A stretch of 7,358 bases of DNA from Thermomicrobiaceae bacterium (GCA_007122555.1 SKTL01000180.1:1-7358); one strand, 5' to 3'. Shown: positions 1-6,716, numbered from the stretch's first letter. Numbers and translations are program-made. Notes: generated by a model from the letters alone, not told the origin.

Positions 1-1530
1 ATAGTCATTGAACCAGCGAACCCACATGAACTGAATGCGATGCTCCCACATGCGTTCGTAGGTTTCGACCGGCTCACCCTCTTCGTGGTCGATTTCCATA
101 CCCAGGTTCTGATTGAGCATCTGGATGATCACCTCAGCCACGGCGCGAGGCGCGTCGCCTTCTTCGCGGTGAGTCAGGGTGATCGGCGGCCAGTTCTCTC
201 CGCCTTCGTACGGAGTTCCCTCAAGCAGCGACATCGCCTTTTCCGGATCGTAATCGGTGTACTCCGGATAGGTGTTCTCGTCGAAGCCCGGGGCTCCCGG
301 CGGCTGGAACGTATACGCGGGAGTTGCGAGACCCCGTAACACCTGATTGACGATCGTGTCCCGGTCGATGGCGTGGCCGATCGCCAGGCGAACGTTAAGC
401 TCGTCGAACGGTTCCACGTTCGGATCCGGCACCAGATACCAGGTGCCGGTCAGGTTGTAGCGGTGCATTTCCTCGGAAAGTTCCGGATCATTCTCGACTC
501 GCTCAAGTTGACCGAGCTGACCGCGAAAGTGCCAGTCGATCTCGTCGTTCTCGTAGGCAAGCTGTGAGGCGTCACTGCCGATAATCGGACGGACAACCCG
601 CTCCAGCGTGATCGGATCCGAGTTCCAGTAGCCGTGGTTTCGCACGAGATCGACCGTGACGTCATGATCCCAGCGTTCGAGCGTCCAGGGGCCATTGGTG
701 ACGATGTTCTCGGCTTCGGTCCACTGATCGCCGTGCTCCTCCACGGACGGCCGGTGAGACGGCGCGGCCGCAATATACGAGACGACGGTCGGCAAGTACG
801 CCCGGGGTCCCTCGCAGACGACTTGCAGCGTGAGATCATCAAGCGCCTCTACGCCGACATCGTCGATCTCCACGCCCTCCTCGCCGGTGTTGAACGGCTC
901 GGCGTTCTCGATGTCGTAGAGGAAGCCCGCATACGGCGCCGCGGTCTCGGGATTGAGCTGGCGCTTCCAGGACCACTCGTAGTCGTGCGCCGTTACCGGG
1001 TCGCCGTTGCTCCACTCTGAGCCCTCGCGGATGTGGAAGATCCAGGTGACGGCGTCATCGGTTTCCCAAGATTCGGCGATATCTGGGTCGACCTCGAGAT
1101 CGGTGTTGAACTGCCCGAGCATGACGAAGAGGTTAAAATCACCGCCGCAGTAAAGGTCCTTGTTGAAGTCGTGGCTCTGCGGGTCGCGCTCGAAGTTGCG
1201 TCGGAACACCTGCTCGGCGGCAAGGCCGTCCGCAGGAGCTTCATCGTCATCGTCTGGCTCTTCATCCGGCTCGTCGACGTCTTCTTCCTCGTCATCGTCC
1301 GGATCAGGCTCGTCGGCCGGCTCGTCCTCATCGTCATCAGGCTCGTCGACCGCGACATCTTCGTCATCGTCGTCGTCTTCACACGCGGCCAGCAAGGTCA
1401 TTGTCGCCGCGGCGCCGGACATCGCGCCAGCCAGCTTCAGAAAGCCGCGCCGATCCATGCTGATGGAGTCAAAACGCCTGCGAAGAAGGTCGATCTGTGT
1501 GGTGGATCCCCACCAATTGCGGTTGACCAT
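1..1530 (-). CDS. OppA-like family 5 ABC transporter substrate-binding lipoprotein (3' end missing)
   Basis: This is the extracytoplasmic solute-binding subunit of the peptide/nickel-type ABC importer whose two permeases are encoded just upstream. 510 residues are visible and the frame is still open at base 1; family members usually have about 550-620 residues. A Tat-type signal (DRRGFLK, residues 26-32) is followed by a hydrophobic stretch and a lipobox LLAAC with Cys50 as the lipidation site. Residues 51-97 are almost only Asp, Glu and Pro, forming an acidic tether. The family 5 signature lies at about 152-190 (AESW, then WSNGDPVTAHD, then WSWKRQLNPETAAPYA). The last stretch resembles OppA-type proteins. 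The NVRLAIGHAIDRDTIV block at 379-394 is the second typical family motif. The ATG at 1528-1530 is chosen because a purine-rich ribosome site (1537-1546) sits 6 nt upstream; the Met at residue 25 has no good site. The substrate is probably an oligopeptide but is not proven. Confidence 0.9.
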   Translation of the reverse strand, partial: MVNRNWWGSTTQIDLLRRRFDSISMDRRGFLKLAGAMSGAAATMTLLAACEDDDDDEDVAVDEPDDDEDEPADEPDPDDDEEEDVDEPDEEPDDDDEAPADGLAAEQVFRRNFERDPQSHDFNKDLYCGGDFNLFVMLGQFNTDLEVDPDIAESWETDDAVTWIFHIREGSEWSNGDPVTAHDYEWSWKRQLNPETAAPYAGFLYDIENAEPFNTGEEGVEIDDVGVEALDDLTLQVVCEGPRAYLPTVVSYIAAAPSHRPSVEEHGDQWTEAENIVTNGPWTLERWDHDVTVDLVRNHGYWNSDPITLERVVRPIIGSDASQLAYENDEIDWHFRGQLGQLERVENDPELSEEMHRYNLTGTWYLVPDPNVEPFDELNVRLAIGHAIDRDTIVNQVLRGLATPAYTFQPPGAPGFDENTYPEYTDYDPEKAMSLLEGTPYEGGENWPPITLTHREEGDAPRAVAEVIIQMLNQNLGMEIDHEEGEPVETYERMWEHRIQFMWVRWFNDY

Positions 1531-1691
1531 AGTCAACTCCCCCTCTTGGGTACCGTGACATGCACGGGTTTCGATAATCAAACGTTCCCGATGAGATCCG
1601 GAATCACGGTCCCGCGAGGTCGGGATGTCATCCGGGCGCACCTTACTGATTCCTCGTGATCACGCTCCTTTCACCCGGGGCGACGGCGCCC
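1531..1691 (-). other. Gap between permease C and the binding-protein gene, with small dyads
   Basis: The 161-nt gap is long compared with the 14 nt between the two permease genes. It holds a 5-bp GC stem with a 4-nt loop directly after the permease stop (1678-1691), a perfect 10-nt palindrome CGTGATCACG (1655-1664) and a 5-bp stem (TCCCG/CGGGA, 1610-1625). None has a U-tract, so these look more like mRNA processing, stability or partial-termination elements than full terminators. I could not find a convincing -35/-10 pair here. Such gaps often allow the binding protein to be made in excess over the permeases; that role is inferred. Confidence 0.4.
1537..1546 (-). promoter_or_regulatory. Ribosome binding site of the OppA-like gene
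   Basis: On the minus strand this reads AGAGGGGGAG, 6 nt before the ATG at 1530. It decides the start in favour of the longer N-terminus rather than the Met just before the twin-arginine motif. Confidence 0.7.
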
Positions 1692-2642
1692 TTACCTCTT
1701 ACCCGATCGCGGATCGAGCGCGTCCCGCAAGCCGTCACCGAAGAAGGTGAAGGCCATCATGACTAGCGCGATCGCTAACGCAGGAAATAGCGATAGATAC
1801 CAGTAGGAACGGATGTAGCTCTGGTTGTCTCCAACCATTCCGCCCCAGCTCGGCGTTGGCGGGCTGATGCCGACGCCAATGAAACTCAGCGCGGCCTCCG
1901 TGAAGATGGCGAGCGGTATACCGAATGTGAGGGTAACGATGATCGGGGTCAGTGCGTTCGGCATCATGTGTTTGGTGATGAGCCGCCAGGGGCCGGCTCC
2001 GATTGACCGTGCGGCGAGGACGTGATCCTGCTCGCGAAGCGAGAGGAACTCCGCCCTCGTCACCCTTGCCAGGGTGACCCAGCCGGTGACGCCAATCGCG
2101 ATGAAGATATTCTGCAATCCGCGGCCGAGCATCGACATGATCAGGATGACGAAGAGCAGTTGCGGGAATGCGTACATGACGTCGACGAATCGCATCAGCA
2201 GATTGTCGACCTTACCGCTCATGTAGCCCGCGATCGCGCCAATCGGAACCCCAATCAGCAAAACGATAATCTGGGCTCCAAGGCCGACCGCCATCGAGAC
2301 ACGAGCGCCATAGATCATCCGGCTGAGCATGTCGCGGCCGACGAGATCGGTCCCCATCGGCCACTCGCGACTTGGAGACTGCGTGATCGCTCCGTAATCC
2401 TGGTAGGCGTAATGAGATGGAGCTATCAGCGGCGCGAACACTGCCAGAAACGTGATGCCGAGAATGATGATCGCTCCGAAGAGCGCAAGCCGGTTTGAAA
2501 CCAGCCGGCTGAATGCGTCCCGCCAGAGCGTTCGGTGCGGCCTGGCGGCATGCAGAAGGGCGTCCGATCTCATCGCCTGCGACTGGACACCGGCCCCCGG
2601 AGTTGCCGCCTGATCGCCTCCTCGCTTTGGAAAAACTCCCAT
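1692..2642 (-). CDS. OppC/DppC-like ABC transporter permease
   Basis: Inner-membrane permease subunit of a peptide/nickel-type ABC importer, pairing with the OppB-like permease encoded immediately upstream. It has 316 residues, close to the usual 300 or so. Residues 1-50 are cytoplasmic and contain an OppC N-terminal pattern (WRDAFSRLVSNRLALFGAII). Hydrophobic segments lie at about 52-74, 117-140, 155-173, 178-195, 235-258 and 286-302. The conserved WPMGTDLVGRDMLSRMIYGARVS block is at about 94-116. The EAA loop that docks on the ATPase is at about 209-229 (LAARSIGAGPW, then H225 and MPN 227-229). The end FFGDGLRDALDPR is a family hallmark. The ATG at 2642 follows AAGGGG, which overlaps the TAA of the preceding gene; a Met at residue 24 is a less likely start. 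The stop is TAA at 1692-1694. Confidence 0.94.
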   Translation of the reverse strand: MGVFPKRGGDQAATPGAGVQSQAMRSDALLHAARPHRTLWRDAFSRLVSNRLALFGAIIILGITFLAVFAPLIAPSHYAYQDYGAITQSPSREWPMGTDLVGRDMLSRMIYGARVSMAVGLGAQIIVLLIGVPIGAIAGYMSGKVDNLLMRFVDVMYAFPQLLFVILIMSMLGRGLQNIFIAIGVTGWVTLARVTRAEFLSLREQDHVLAARSIGAGPWRLITKHMMPNALTPIIVTLTFGIPLAIFTEAALSFIGVGISPPTPSWGGMVGDNQSYIRSYWYLSLFPALAIALVMMAFTFFGDGLRDALDPRSGKR

Positions 2643-2656
2643 TATCTTGCAACCCC

Positions 2657-3607
2657 TTAGCTGAGCCGGATTCGTGGATCAATAACGCTGTACAGCGCAT
2701 CTACGACGAGATTCATGATTGCCAGGAAGACGCCGTACAGCAGAATTACCGCCATGATCATGGGGTAATCACGCGACGACATACTCTCTACGAAAAACCG
2801 GCCCATTCCGGGAACGCGAAAGATGTATTCGACAAAGAACGATCCGGTGGCCACCGCGGCAAACATCGGACCCGCGATCGTCAACGGTGGAATCAAACCG
2901 TTCTTGACGGCATGTCCGATGATCACGCGCCGTTGCGCGAGGCCTTTCGCCTGGGCGGTGCGGATGAAGTCCTGATGCAGGACCTCTACCATTGAGGAGC
3001 GAACATAGCGGGCGAGAATGCCGAGTGGTTGCAATCCGAGCGCTATGGTGGGCAGAATCCAGTCGACCGGGCTTTCCCAGCCGCCTGTCCTGGGGATGAT
3101 GTGGAAGCCGAATATCTGCGGGAACACCAGAACGACGATGACTATGAGGAAGATGCCAACGACGAAGTTCGGAAACGACACCCCGAGCACAGCCACAATG
3201 CTGGCTATGTAATCAATCGTCCCGTTCCGCTTCACCGCCGCCATCACCCCGAGCGGAACGCCCACGATGATCGCGAATCCCATCGCCATCACGCCCAGAT
3301 GAAGCGATACCGGGAACGTCGCGGCGAGGATGTCAGTAACTTCACGGGTTCGATAGACGTAGGAGTTGCCGAAATCGAGCCGGACAGCTTTCCAGACGAA
3401 GATGACATATTGCTCGTGGAGCGGGCGATCCAGACCGTACTGGCGCATCAAGTTTGCCTGCGCCTCGGGAGGCAACGGATTGGCGTTGGCCGCGGTCGGC
3501 TGCAACGGACTTCCGGGAGTCGCGTGCATTACCAGAAAGGTGATCAGCGAAATCGCCAGAAGGGTAGGCACAAGCCAAAAGAGCCGGCGCAGAATAAACT
3601 GAAACAC
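2657..3607 (-). CDS. OppB/DppB-like ABC transporter permease
   Basis: First gene of the importer operon; the inner-membrane permease partner of the OppC-like protein, 14 nt upstream of it. 316 residues, normal for the family. It begins with the typical MFQFILRRLF and TM1 at about 9-28, followed by the periplasmic DHATPG-like segment (HATPGSPL 28-35) and RQYGLDRPLHEQY at 55-67. More hydrophobic segments lie at about 98-123, 133-165, 181-200, 240-260 and 283-306. The EAA-type loop is at 217-236 (TAQAKGL, with H232 and N236). The FRVPGMG block at 263-269 and the end VDALYSVIDPRIRL are diagnostic. The start is a GTG at 3605-3607 with a GAGGGGG ribosome site 5 nt upstream. An ATG overlaps it two bases earlier but in another frame. 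OppB and DppB, and also nickel or other family members, cannot be told apart from sequence alone. Confidence 0.94.
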   Translation of the reverse strand: MFQFILRRLFWLVPTLLAISLITFLVMHATPGSPLQPTAANANPLPPEAQANLMRQYGLDRPLHEQYVIFVWKAVRLDFGNSYVYRTREVTDILAATFPVSLHLGVMAMGFAIIVGVPLGVMAAVKRNGTIDYIASIVAVLGVSFPNFVVGIFLIVIVVLVFPQIFGFHIIPRTGGWESPVDWILPTIALGLQPLGILARYVRSSMVEVLHQDFIRTAQAKGLAQRRVIIGHAVKNGLIPPLTIAGPMFAAVATGSFFVEYIFRVPGMGRFFVESMSSRDYPMIMAVILLYGVFLAIMNLVVDALYSVIDPRIRLS

Positions 3608-3769
3608 ATGGTCCCCCTCGCAAATTCGTCCAGGCAGCTGTGGTGCGCAGCTGCTCGCGCGGAGTAAACGACTGTCCGGCGCCTGACGAAGAAACCAACG
3701 TATCGCGATGCACGCCCACCTCGTTGTGACTGCGAGATCATCTTGAGTTGTTCGGATTCACGCGCTTGC

Positions 3770-3799
3770 AAAATAGCACAGACTGTTGCCTCGCGTCAA
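3770..3799 (-). promoter_or_regulatory. Candidate sigma-70-type promoter of the importer operon
   Basis: On the minus strand a -35 box TTGACG (3794-3799) is followed after 18 nt by an extended -10, TGC-TATTTT (hexamer at 3770-3775). The -35 matches the consensus at 5 of 6 bases and the -10 at 4 of 6, with the TGn extension compensating. Transcription would start near 3763, leaving a leader of about 155 nt before the OppB-like GTG. No terminator or tRNA-like fold was recognised in that leader. Confidence 0.5.
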
Positions 3800-3952
3800 T
3801 AGTAATGCGCACTTGCACAGCCGGAATCTATGCAGTGATCACACGCTCAGCTCCAGGCGAGTCATGCCTTCAACACTTCCTTGGGTGTTCGCGCCGCAGC
3901 ATCGGTCGAAATGTGACGGTGAAATGGACCAGGTGAAGCCGAACACACACGC

Positions 3953-3984
3953 AACCGCCCCGGGATTATTCACCCGGGGCGGTT
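3953..3984 (-). terminator. Stem-loop terminator after the reductase gene
   Basis: A perfect 12-bp inverted repeat, AACCGCCCCGGG and CCCGGGGCGGTT, encloses an 8-nt AT-rich loop (3965-3972). It lies about 35 nt past the reductase stop. There is no proper U-tract on either strand, so termination may be weak or of the U-less kind reported in high-GC bacteria. It insulates the reductase transcript from the importer promoter downstream. Confidence 0.7.
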
Positions 3985-4019
3985 CGAATTCGGGTCGCGA
4001 AGCTAAGACGTTCTGGCGC

Positions 4020-5051
4020 TCAGACGTTCGCTTTCTCGGCCTGTTTCTTCTTCTTTTCCATGATGTTGGTTGAGTGGCCGGGATCGAGCCTGGCCGAAGG
4101 ATCCATATAGGTCACCGCATGGTTCACCGCGATCACCGCTTCGGCCGCGCCGGTGGCGATCAGCTTGAACTTTGATGGATGGGTGACAATATCGCCCGCT
4201 CCGAAAACGCCGGGAATCCCGGTCGCCATCGTCAACGGATCAACAACGATCGTGTTGCGCTCGATGGTGAGGTCCCAGGATTTCAACGGGCCGAGATCAG
4301 CGACGAACCCAATCGCGATAATCATCTCCTGAGCCGGAACAACATGCTCTTCGCTGGTTCGACTCTGGCGGAAATGCACCTCTTCCAGGTGGCCGTTTCC
4401 CCGCACCTCTTTAACTTCATAGAAGGGGTAGTAAAGATCGACCGAAGAATCTTCCAGCTTGCGGACCGAGCTTTCATGCGCCCGGAACTTGCTCCGGTGA
4501 ATCAGCGTCACGTGACGGGCCATCGGCTCCAGCGTGAGCGCCCAGTCCACCGCGGAATCGCCGCCGCCGACAATGACGACATCCTTGTCCTTGAACCGAT
4601 CAAGCCCGCGGACAAAATACTGGATTCCACGTCCTTCGAGCTCGGCGATTCCCGGGGCATCCAGCCTCTTGGGCTCAAACGCGCCGACCCCGGCGCAGAT
4701 AAGCGCCGTTCGGCTCCAGTGCTCCACCTTGTCTGTCACCAGGCGCAGCAAGTTCTCGTCTTCCAGATGCTCGAGCAGTTGAATATCCTCGCCCAGCACC
4801 GGTTCGGCGCCAGTGGAAAGGCCCTGCTCGACAGCGGACTTCACATAGTCTTTGGCGAGCACCTGCGGATACCCAGCGATGTCATAGATGTACTTCTCCG
4901 GGTAGACGGCGATGAGTTGCCCGCCGAGCTCGTCCAGGCTGTCGATGATCTTCGTGCGCAGACCGCGCATGCCAGCGTAGAACGCGGCAAACAGGCCAAC
5001 GGGCCCTCCGCCGATAATCGTGATGTCGTAAATGTCTCGCTGCTCGGTCAC
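4020..5051 (-). CDS. Ferredoxin--NADP(+) reductase, thioredoxin-reductase-like (YumC type)
   Basis: A cytoplasmic flavoprotein that moves electrons between NADPH and ferredoxin (or flavodoxin). 343 residues, close to the roughly 330-350 of YumC-type enzymes. The FAD-binding Rossmann motif is GGGPVG at 14-19, the NADPH-binding motif is GGGDSA at 162-167 followed by HRSKFRA at 185-191, and the second FAD motif is VFGAGD at 282-287. The CxxC expected in thioredoxin reductase between the NADPH motifs is absent, which separates it from that enzyme; so does the C-terminal PGHST segment (324-328) typical of YumC-like reductases. The tail (332-341) is lysine-rich. Start: a GTG at 5049-5051, giving MTEQRDIYDITIIGGG, with GGAG at 5061-5064. 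A TTG at 5132 would add 27 unlikely, charged residues and has no good ribosome site. The gene stands alone and is divergent from the OpuAC gene. The stop is TGA at 4020-4022. Confidence 0.92.
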   Translation of the reverse strand: MTEQRDIYDITIIGGGPVGLFAAFYAGMRGLRTKIIDSLDELGGQLIAVYPEKYIYDIAGYPQVLAKDYVKSAVEQGLSTGAEPVLGEDIQLLEHLEDENLLRLVTDKVEHWSRTALICAGVGAFEPKRLDAPGIAELEGRGIQYFVRGLDRFKDKDVVIVGGGDSAVDWALTLEPMARHVTLIHRSKFRAHESSVRKLEDSSVDLYYPFYEVKEVRGNGHLEEVHFRQSRTSEEHVVPAQEMIIAIGFVADLGPLKSWDLTIERNTIVVDPLTMATGIPGVFGAGDIVTHPSKFKLIATGAAEAVIAVNHAVTYMDPSARLDPGHSTNIMEKKKKQAEKANV

Positions 5052-5060
5052 CTGATCGCG

Positions 5061-5064
5061 CTCC
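5061..5064 (-). promoter_or_regulatory. Ribosome binding site deciding the reductase start
   Basis: GGAG on the minus strand, 9 nt before the GTG at 5051. It supports the short start, which places the FAD motif at the usual distance from the N-terminus. Confidence 0.5.
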
Positions 5065-5143
5065 AACTTCCGGTTCTGTTCGTGGTGTCGCCGGTTTCGT
5101 TCAGAGTCTCGTGCTGTTGCACCGGGTTTCAACCCGATTTCCG

Positions 5144-5172
5144 ATTATACCGGTCGGGTAAAGTCGTGTTAG
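5144..5172 (-). promoter_or_regulatory. Promoter of the reductase gene
   Basis: On the minus strand a perfect TATAAT (5144-5149) lies 17 nt from CTAACA (5167-5172), a -35 box matching the TTGACA consensus at 4 of 6 bases. Transcription would start near 5137, giving a leader of about 85 nt before the GTG at 5051. This also argues against the TTG start at 5132, which would leave almost no room for a ribosome site. The promoter is embedded in the nested dyad 5155-5195. Confidence 0.6.
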
Positions 5173-5195
5173 CCGATTTCTTCTAACGCTACCCG
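5155..5195. promoter_or_regulatory. Nested dyad over the reductase promoter, possible operator
   Basis: Outer arms CGGGTA (5155-5160) and TACCCG (5190-5195) enclose inner arms GTTAG (5168-5172) and CTAAC (5183-5187). The left half overlaps the spacer and -35 box of the reductase promoter, a usual place for a repressor site. The GGGTA half-site recurs in the palindrome at 5277-5295. The arms are short, so chance is possible; the regulator is unknown. Confidence 0.35.
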
Positions 5196-5276
5196 TGCGG
5201 AGCGTGATCAACAATACGAAGTATCACGCATTCCTGTCCTCCAGCAGAACGAACCTTGCCAGAAAACGACAAGTTG

Positions 5277-5295
5277 GTTACCCTATCAGGGTAAC
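5277..5295. promoter_or_regulatory. Perfect palindrome, candidate operator in the divergent region
   Basis: GTTACCCT and AGGGTAAC arms of 8 bp around a 3-nt ATC centre form a perfect dyad with the size expected for a dimeric repressor such as a TetR-, GntR- or MarR-type protein. It shares the GGGTAA half-site with the dyad at 5155-5195. It lies about 170 nt upstream of the OpuAC start. No regulator gene is in the window. Confidence 0.45.
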
Positions 5296-5296
5296 G

Positions 5297-5311
5297 GGCA
5301 CAGGGTGTGCC
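5297..5311. repeat. Second short dyad next to the palindrome
   Basis: GGCACA and TGTGCC, 6-bp arms around GGG, begin one base after the 5277-5295 palindrome. It may be part of a composite site or a small transcript hairpin; the arms are short enough to occur by chance. Confidence 0.3.
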
Positions 5312-5454
5312 GCCCGAACGTTGACCACCGGCTGGATCCTTTTGCGCCAAGCAGAATGATCGACATGCTCGACCACCGTCAGACCGAGCGATTGCGTCTA
5401 CGCGAAGCCGGGAGACAGGTTCGAGCGCCGGAAGGCCTCGGGGTTCGATGTAGT

Positions 5455-5461
5455 GGAGGAG
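5455..5461 (+). promoter_or_regulatory. Ribosome binding site of the OpuAC gene
   Basis: GGAGGAG lies 6 nt before the ATG at 5468. A GTG at 5453 in the same frame overlaps this site and would place the site inside the coding region, so the ATG is the better start. Confidence 0.8.
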
Positions 5462-5467
5462 AAGTGT

Positions 5468-6688
5468 ATGCAACGGTCATTACGAACCTGGCTCTTTGTG
5501 CCGGCGCTCCTGCTGACGATGGCCCTGGTCGTCGCAGCCTGTGAGACCGATGACGACGATGTCGACGACGTGGCTGACGCCGACGATGTCGAAATGGTGG
5601 ACGACACCGACGACGAGGTCGTCGAAGAAGACGACGTCGCGGCGACCGATGATGACGAAGCGGTTGCTGAAGAAGATGACGCCGACGATATGGCTGACGA
5701 TACGGACGTTGCCGAGTATCCGGATGTGAACGAGCTTCTGGGCGGTCCAATCGTCTTCGGCGACTTCAACTGGGACAGCGCAATGTTCCACAATCGCGTT
5801 GTTCAGTACATCATCGAAGAGGGTTTTGGACACGAAACCGACGTCATCCCGGGCTCAACATTGCCAATTCTGCAGGGCCTCGAGGACAACGACATCCACG
5901 CCGTGACCGAGATGTGGGTCCAGAACATGCCCGAGTGGTACCACGAAGAAGTTGAAGCTGGCACCTACATTGACCTCGGCGCGAATTATGTCGGCGCCCT
6001 TCAGGGCTGGTTCGTCCCAACGTATGTTATTGAGGGCGACGAAGAGCGGGACATTGAACCGCTCGCTCCGGGCCTGAGCCACGTCGATGACCTGCATGAT
6101 CTCTGGGAGATTTTTGAAGACGAAGAGGACGACTCCAAGGGCCGCGTCTACAATGGCGTCGGTGGCTGGGAAGCCACGGAGATCAATGATGTTCGTCTCC
6201 GCAGCTACGGGCTCGACGAGTATTACAACTCGTTCCTGCCGGGTTCCGAAGCCGCCCTGTTCGCGTCGCTGGCCCGCGAGTACGAGCGCGGCGAGCCGTG
6301 GATCGGGTATCTCTGGACGCCGAGCTGGCCATTCGCCGAATACGACATGACCTTCATTGAAGAGCCGGAATACACCGAAGAGTGCTGGGAAGAGATCTCC
6401 GCCGCTGCGCAGGAACAGGGCGTCGTCGATGAACCGTGCGGCTTCCCGGAAGTCGACGTCAACGTGGTCATCAGCACCGAACTCAACGAGCACGCCCCGC
6501 ATCTGGTCGAACTGCTCACCGCCTATGAGAGCAACATGGAGCTGACAAACGCGGCGCTGCTCCACATTAGCGAGACCGATGCGACGCCTGACGAGGCCGC
6601 CGAGTGGTGGCTGGTTGAGTTCGAAGACGTCTGGACCGCCTGGGTCTCTGACGAAGTCGCTCAAGCCGTGATTGATTCGCTGAACTAG
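5468..6688 (+). CDS. Glycine betaine/proline-type ABC transporter substrate-binding lipoprotein (OpuAC family)
   Basis: An extracytoplasmic, lipid-anchored protein that probably captures a quaternary amine such as glycine betaine. 406 residues. The signal peptide (residues 1-24) ends in a lipobox VVAAC with Cys25. Residues 26-80 are an acidic tether of Asp and Glu with Ala and Val. The OpuAC domain spans about 94-400: FGDFNWDSAMF (98-107, with W102), AVTEMWVQNMP (145-155), a W181 region, and YLWTPSWPFAEYDM (281-294, with W283 and W287), which matches the family's W-P-x-W-x-F-A-x-Y-D pattern before an EEPEY segment. These tryptophans are likely the cage for the cationic substrate. Cys306 and Cys324 are the only cysteines in the mature domain and could pair. 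There is one lysine in the whole protein. No permease or ATPase gene is adjacent, and a terminator follows, so it is transcribed alone. Choline or carnitine remain possible ligands. Confidence 0.9.
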   Translation: MQRSLRTWLFVPALLLTMALVVAACETDDDDVDDVADADDVEMVDDTDDEVVEEDDVAATDDDEAVAEEDDADDMADDTDVAEYPDVNELLGGPIVFGDFNWDSAMFHNRVVQYIIEEGFGHETDVIPGSTLPILQGLEDNDIHAVTEMWVQNMPEWYHEEVEAGTYIDLGANYVGALQGWFVPTYVIEGDEERDIEPLAPGLSHVDDLHDLWEIFEDEEDDSKGRVYNGVGGWEATEINDVRLRSYGLDEYYNSFLPGSEAALFASLAREYERGEPWIGYLWTPSWPFAEYDMTFIEEPEYTEECWEEISAAAQEQGVVDEPCGFPEVDVNVVISTELNEHAPHLVELLTAYESNMELTNAALLHISETDATPDEAAEWWLVEFEDVWTAWVSDEVAQAVIDSLN

Positions 6689-6716
6689 ACCGTTCACGCA
6701 TCTGGACGCACGCGAT

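Larger units (their letters stand above)
3608..4019. other. Intergenic region between the reductase gene and the importer operon
   Basis: The 412-nt stretch has no convincing gene; frames open here lack ribosome sites and resemble no family. It holds the reductase terminator near its right end (3953-3984) and the importer promoter in its middle (3770-3799). The rest shows no clear repeat. Confidence 0.6.
5052..5467. other. Divergent control region between reductase and OpuAC genes
   Basis: This 416-nt region contains the reductase promoter and leader, three dyads and the OpuAC leader. I did not find a strong plus-strand promoter. The best pair is TTGCCA (5256-5261) with TACCCT (5279-5284) at 17-nt spacing, whose -10 lies inside the palindrome at 5277-5295. 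A TTGACC at 5321-5326 lacks a -10. Reading frames here show no ribosome site or family resemblance. Confidence 0.5.

Noticed and set aside
1033..1659. Long plus-strand frame opposite the OppA-like gene, rich in Val and Ile
   Set aside because: It is the complement of the acidic tether and binding domain; GAC/GAT/GAG codons read backwards give Val, Ser and Leu runs. No ribosome site and no family pattern.
4020..5051. Thioredoxin reductase as the identity of the flavoprotein
   Set aside because: The redox-active CxxC of thioredoxin reductase is missing, while the C-terminal PGHST segment of YumC-type ferredoxin-NADP reductases is present.
5052..5132. N-terminal extension of the reductase starting at a TTG (5132)
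   Set aside because: The extra 27 residues are charged and unlike any reductase N-terminus, the promoter would leave only a few bases of leader, and GGAG plus GTG at 5051 fits better.
4179..5186. 335-residue plus-strand frame opposite the reductase
   Set aside because: The minus-strand protein has full FAD and NADPH motifs in order; the plus-strand frame has no recognisable motif and is an antisense shadow in high-GC DNA.
5543..5707. GAC/GAT-rich stretch as a possible tandem DNA repeat or CRISPR-like array
   Set aside because: No regular period or spacer structure; it is low-complexity coding sequence for Asp and Glu.
5855..6697. 280-residue minus-strand frame opposite the OpuAC gene
   Set aside because: Shadow of a gene with clear lipobox, ligand-cage motifs, ribosome site and terminator on the plus strand.
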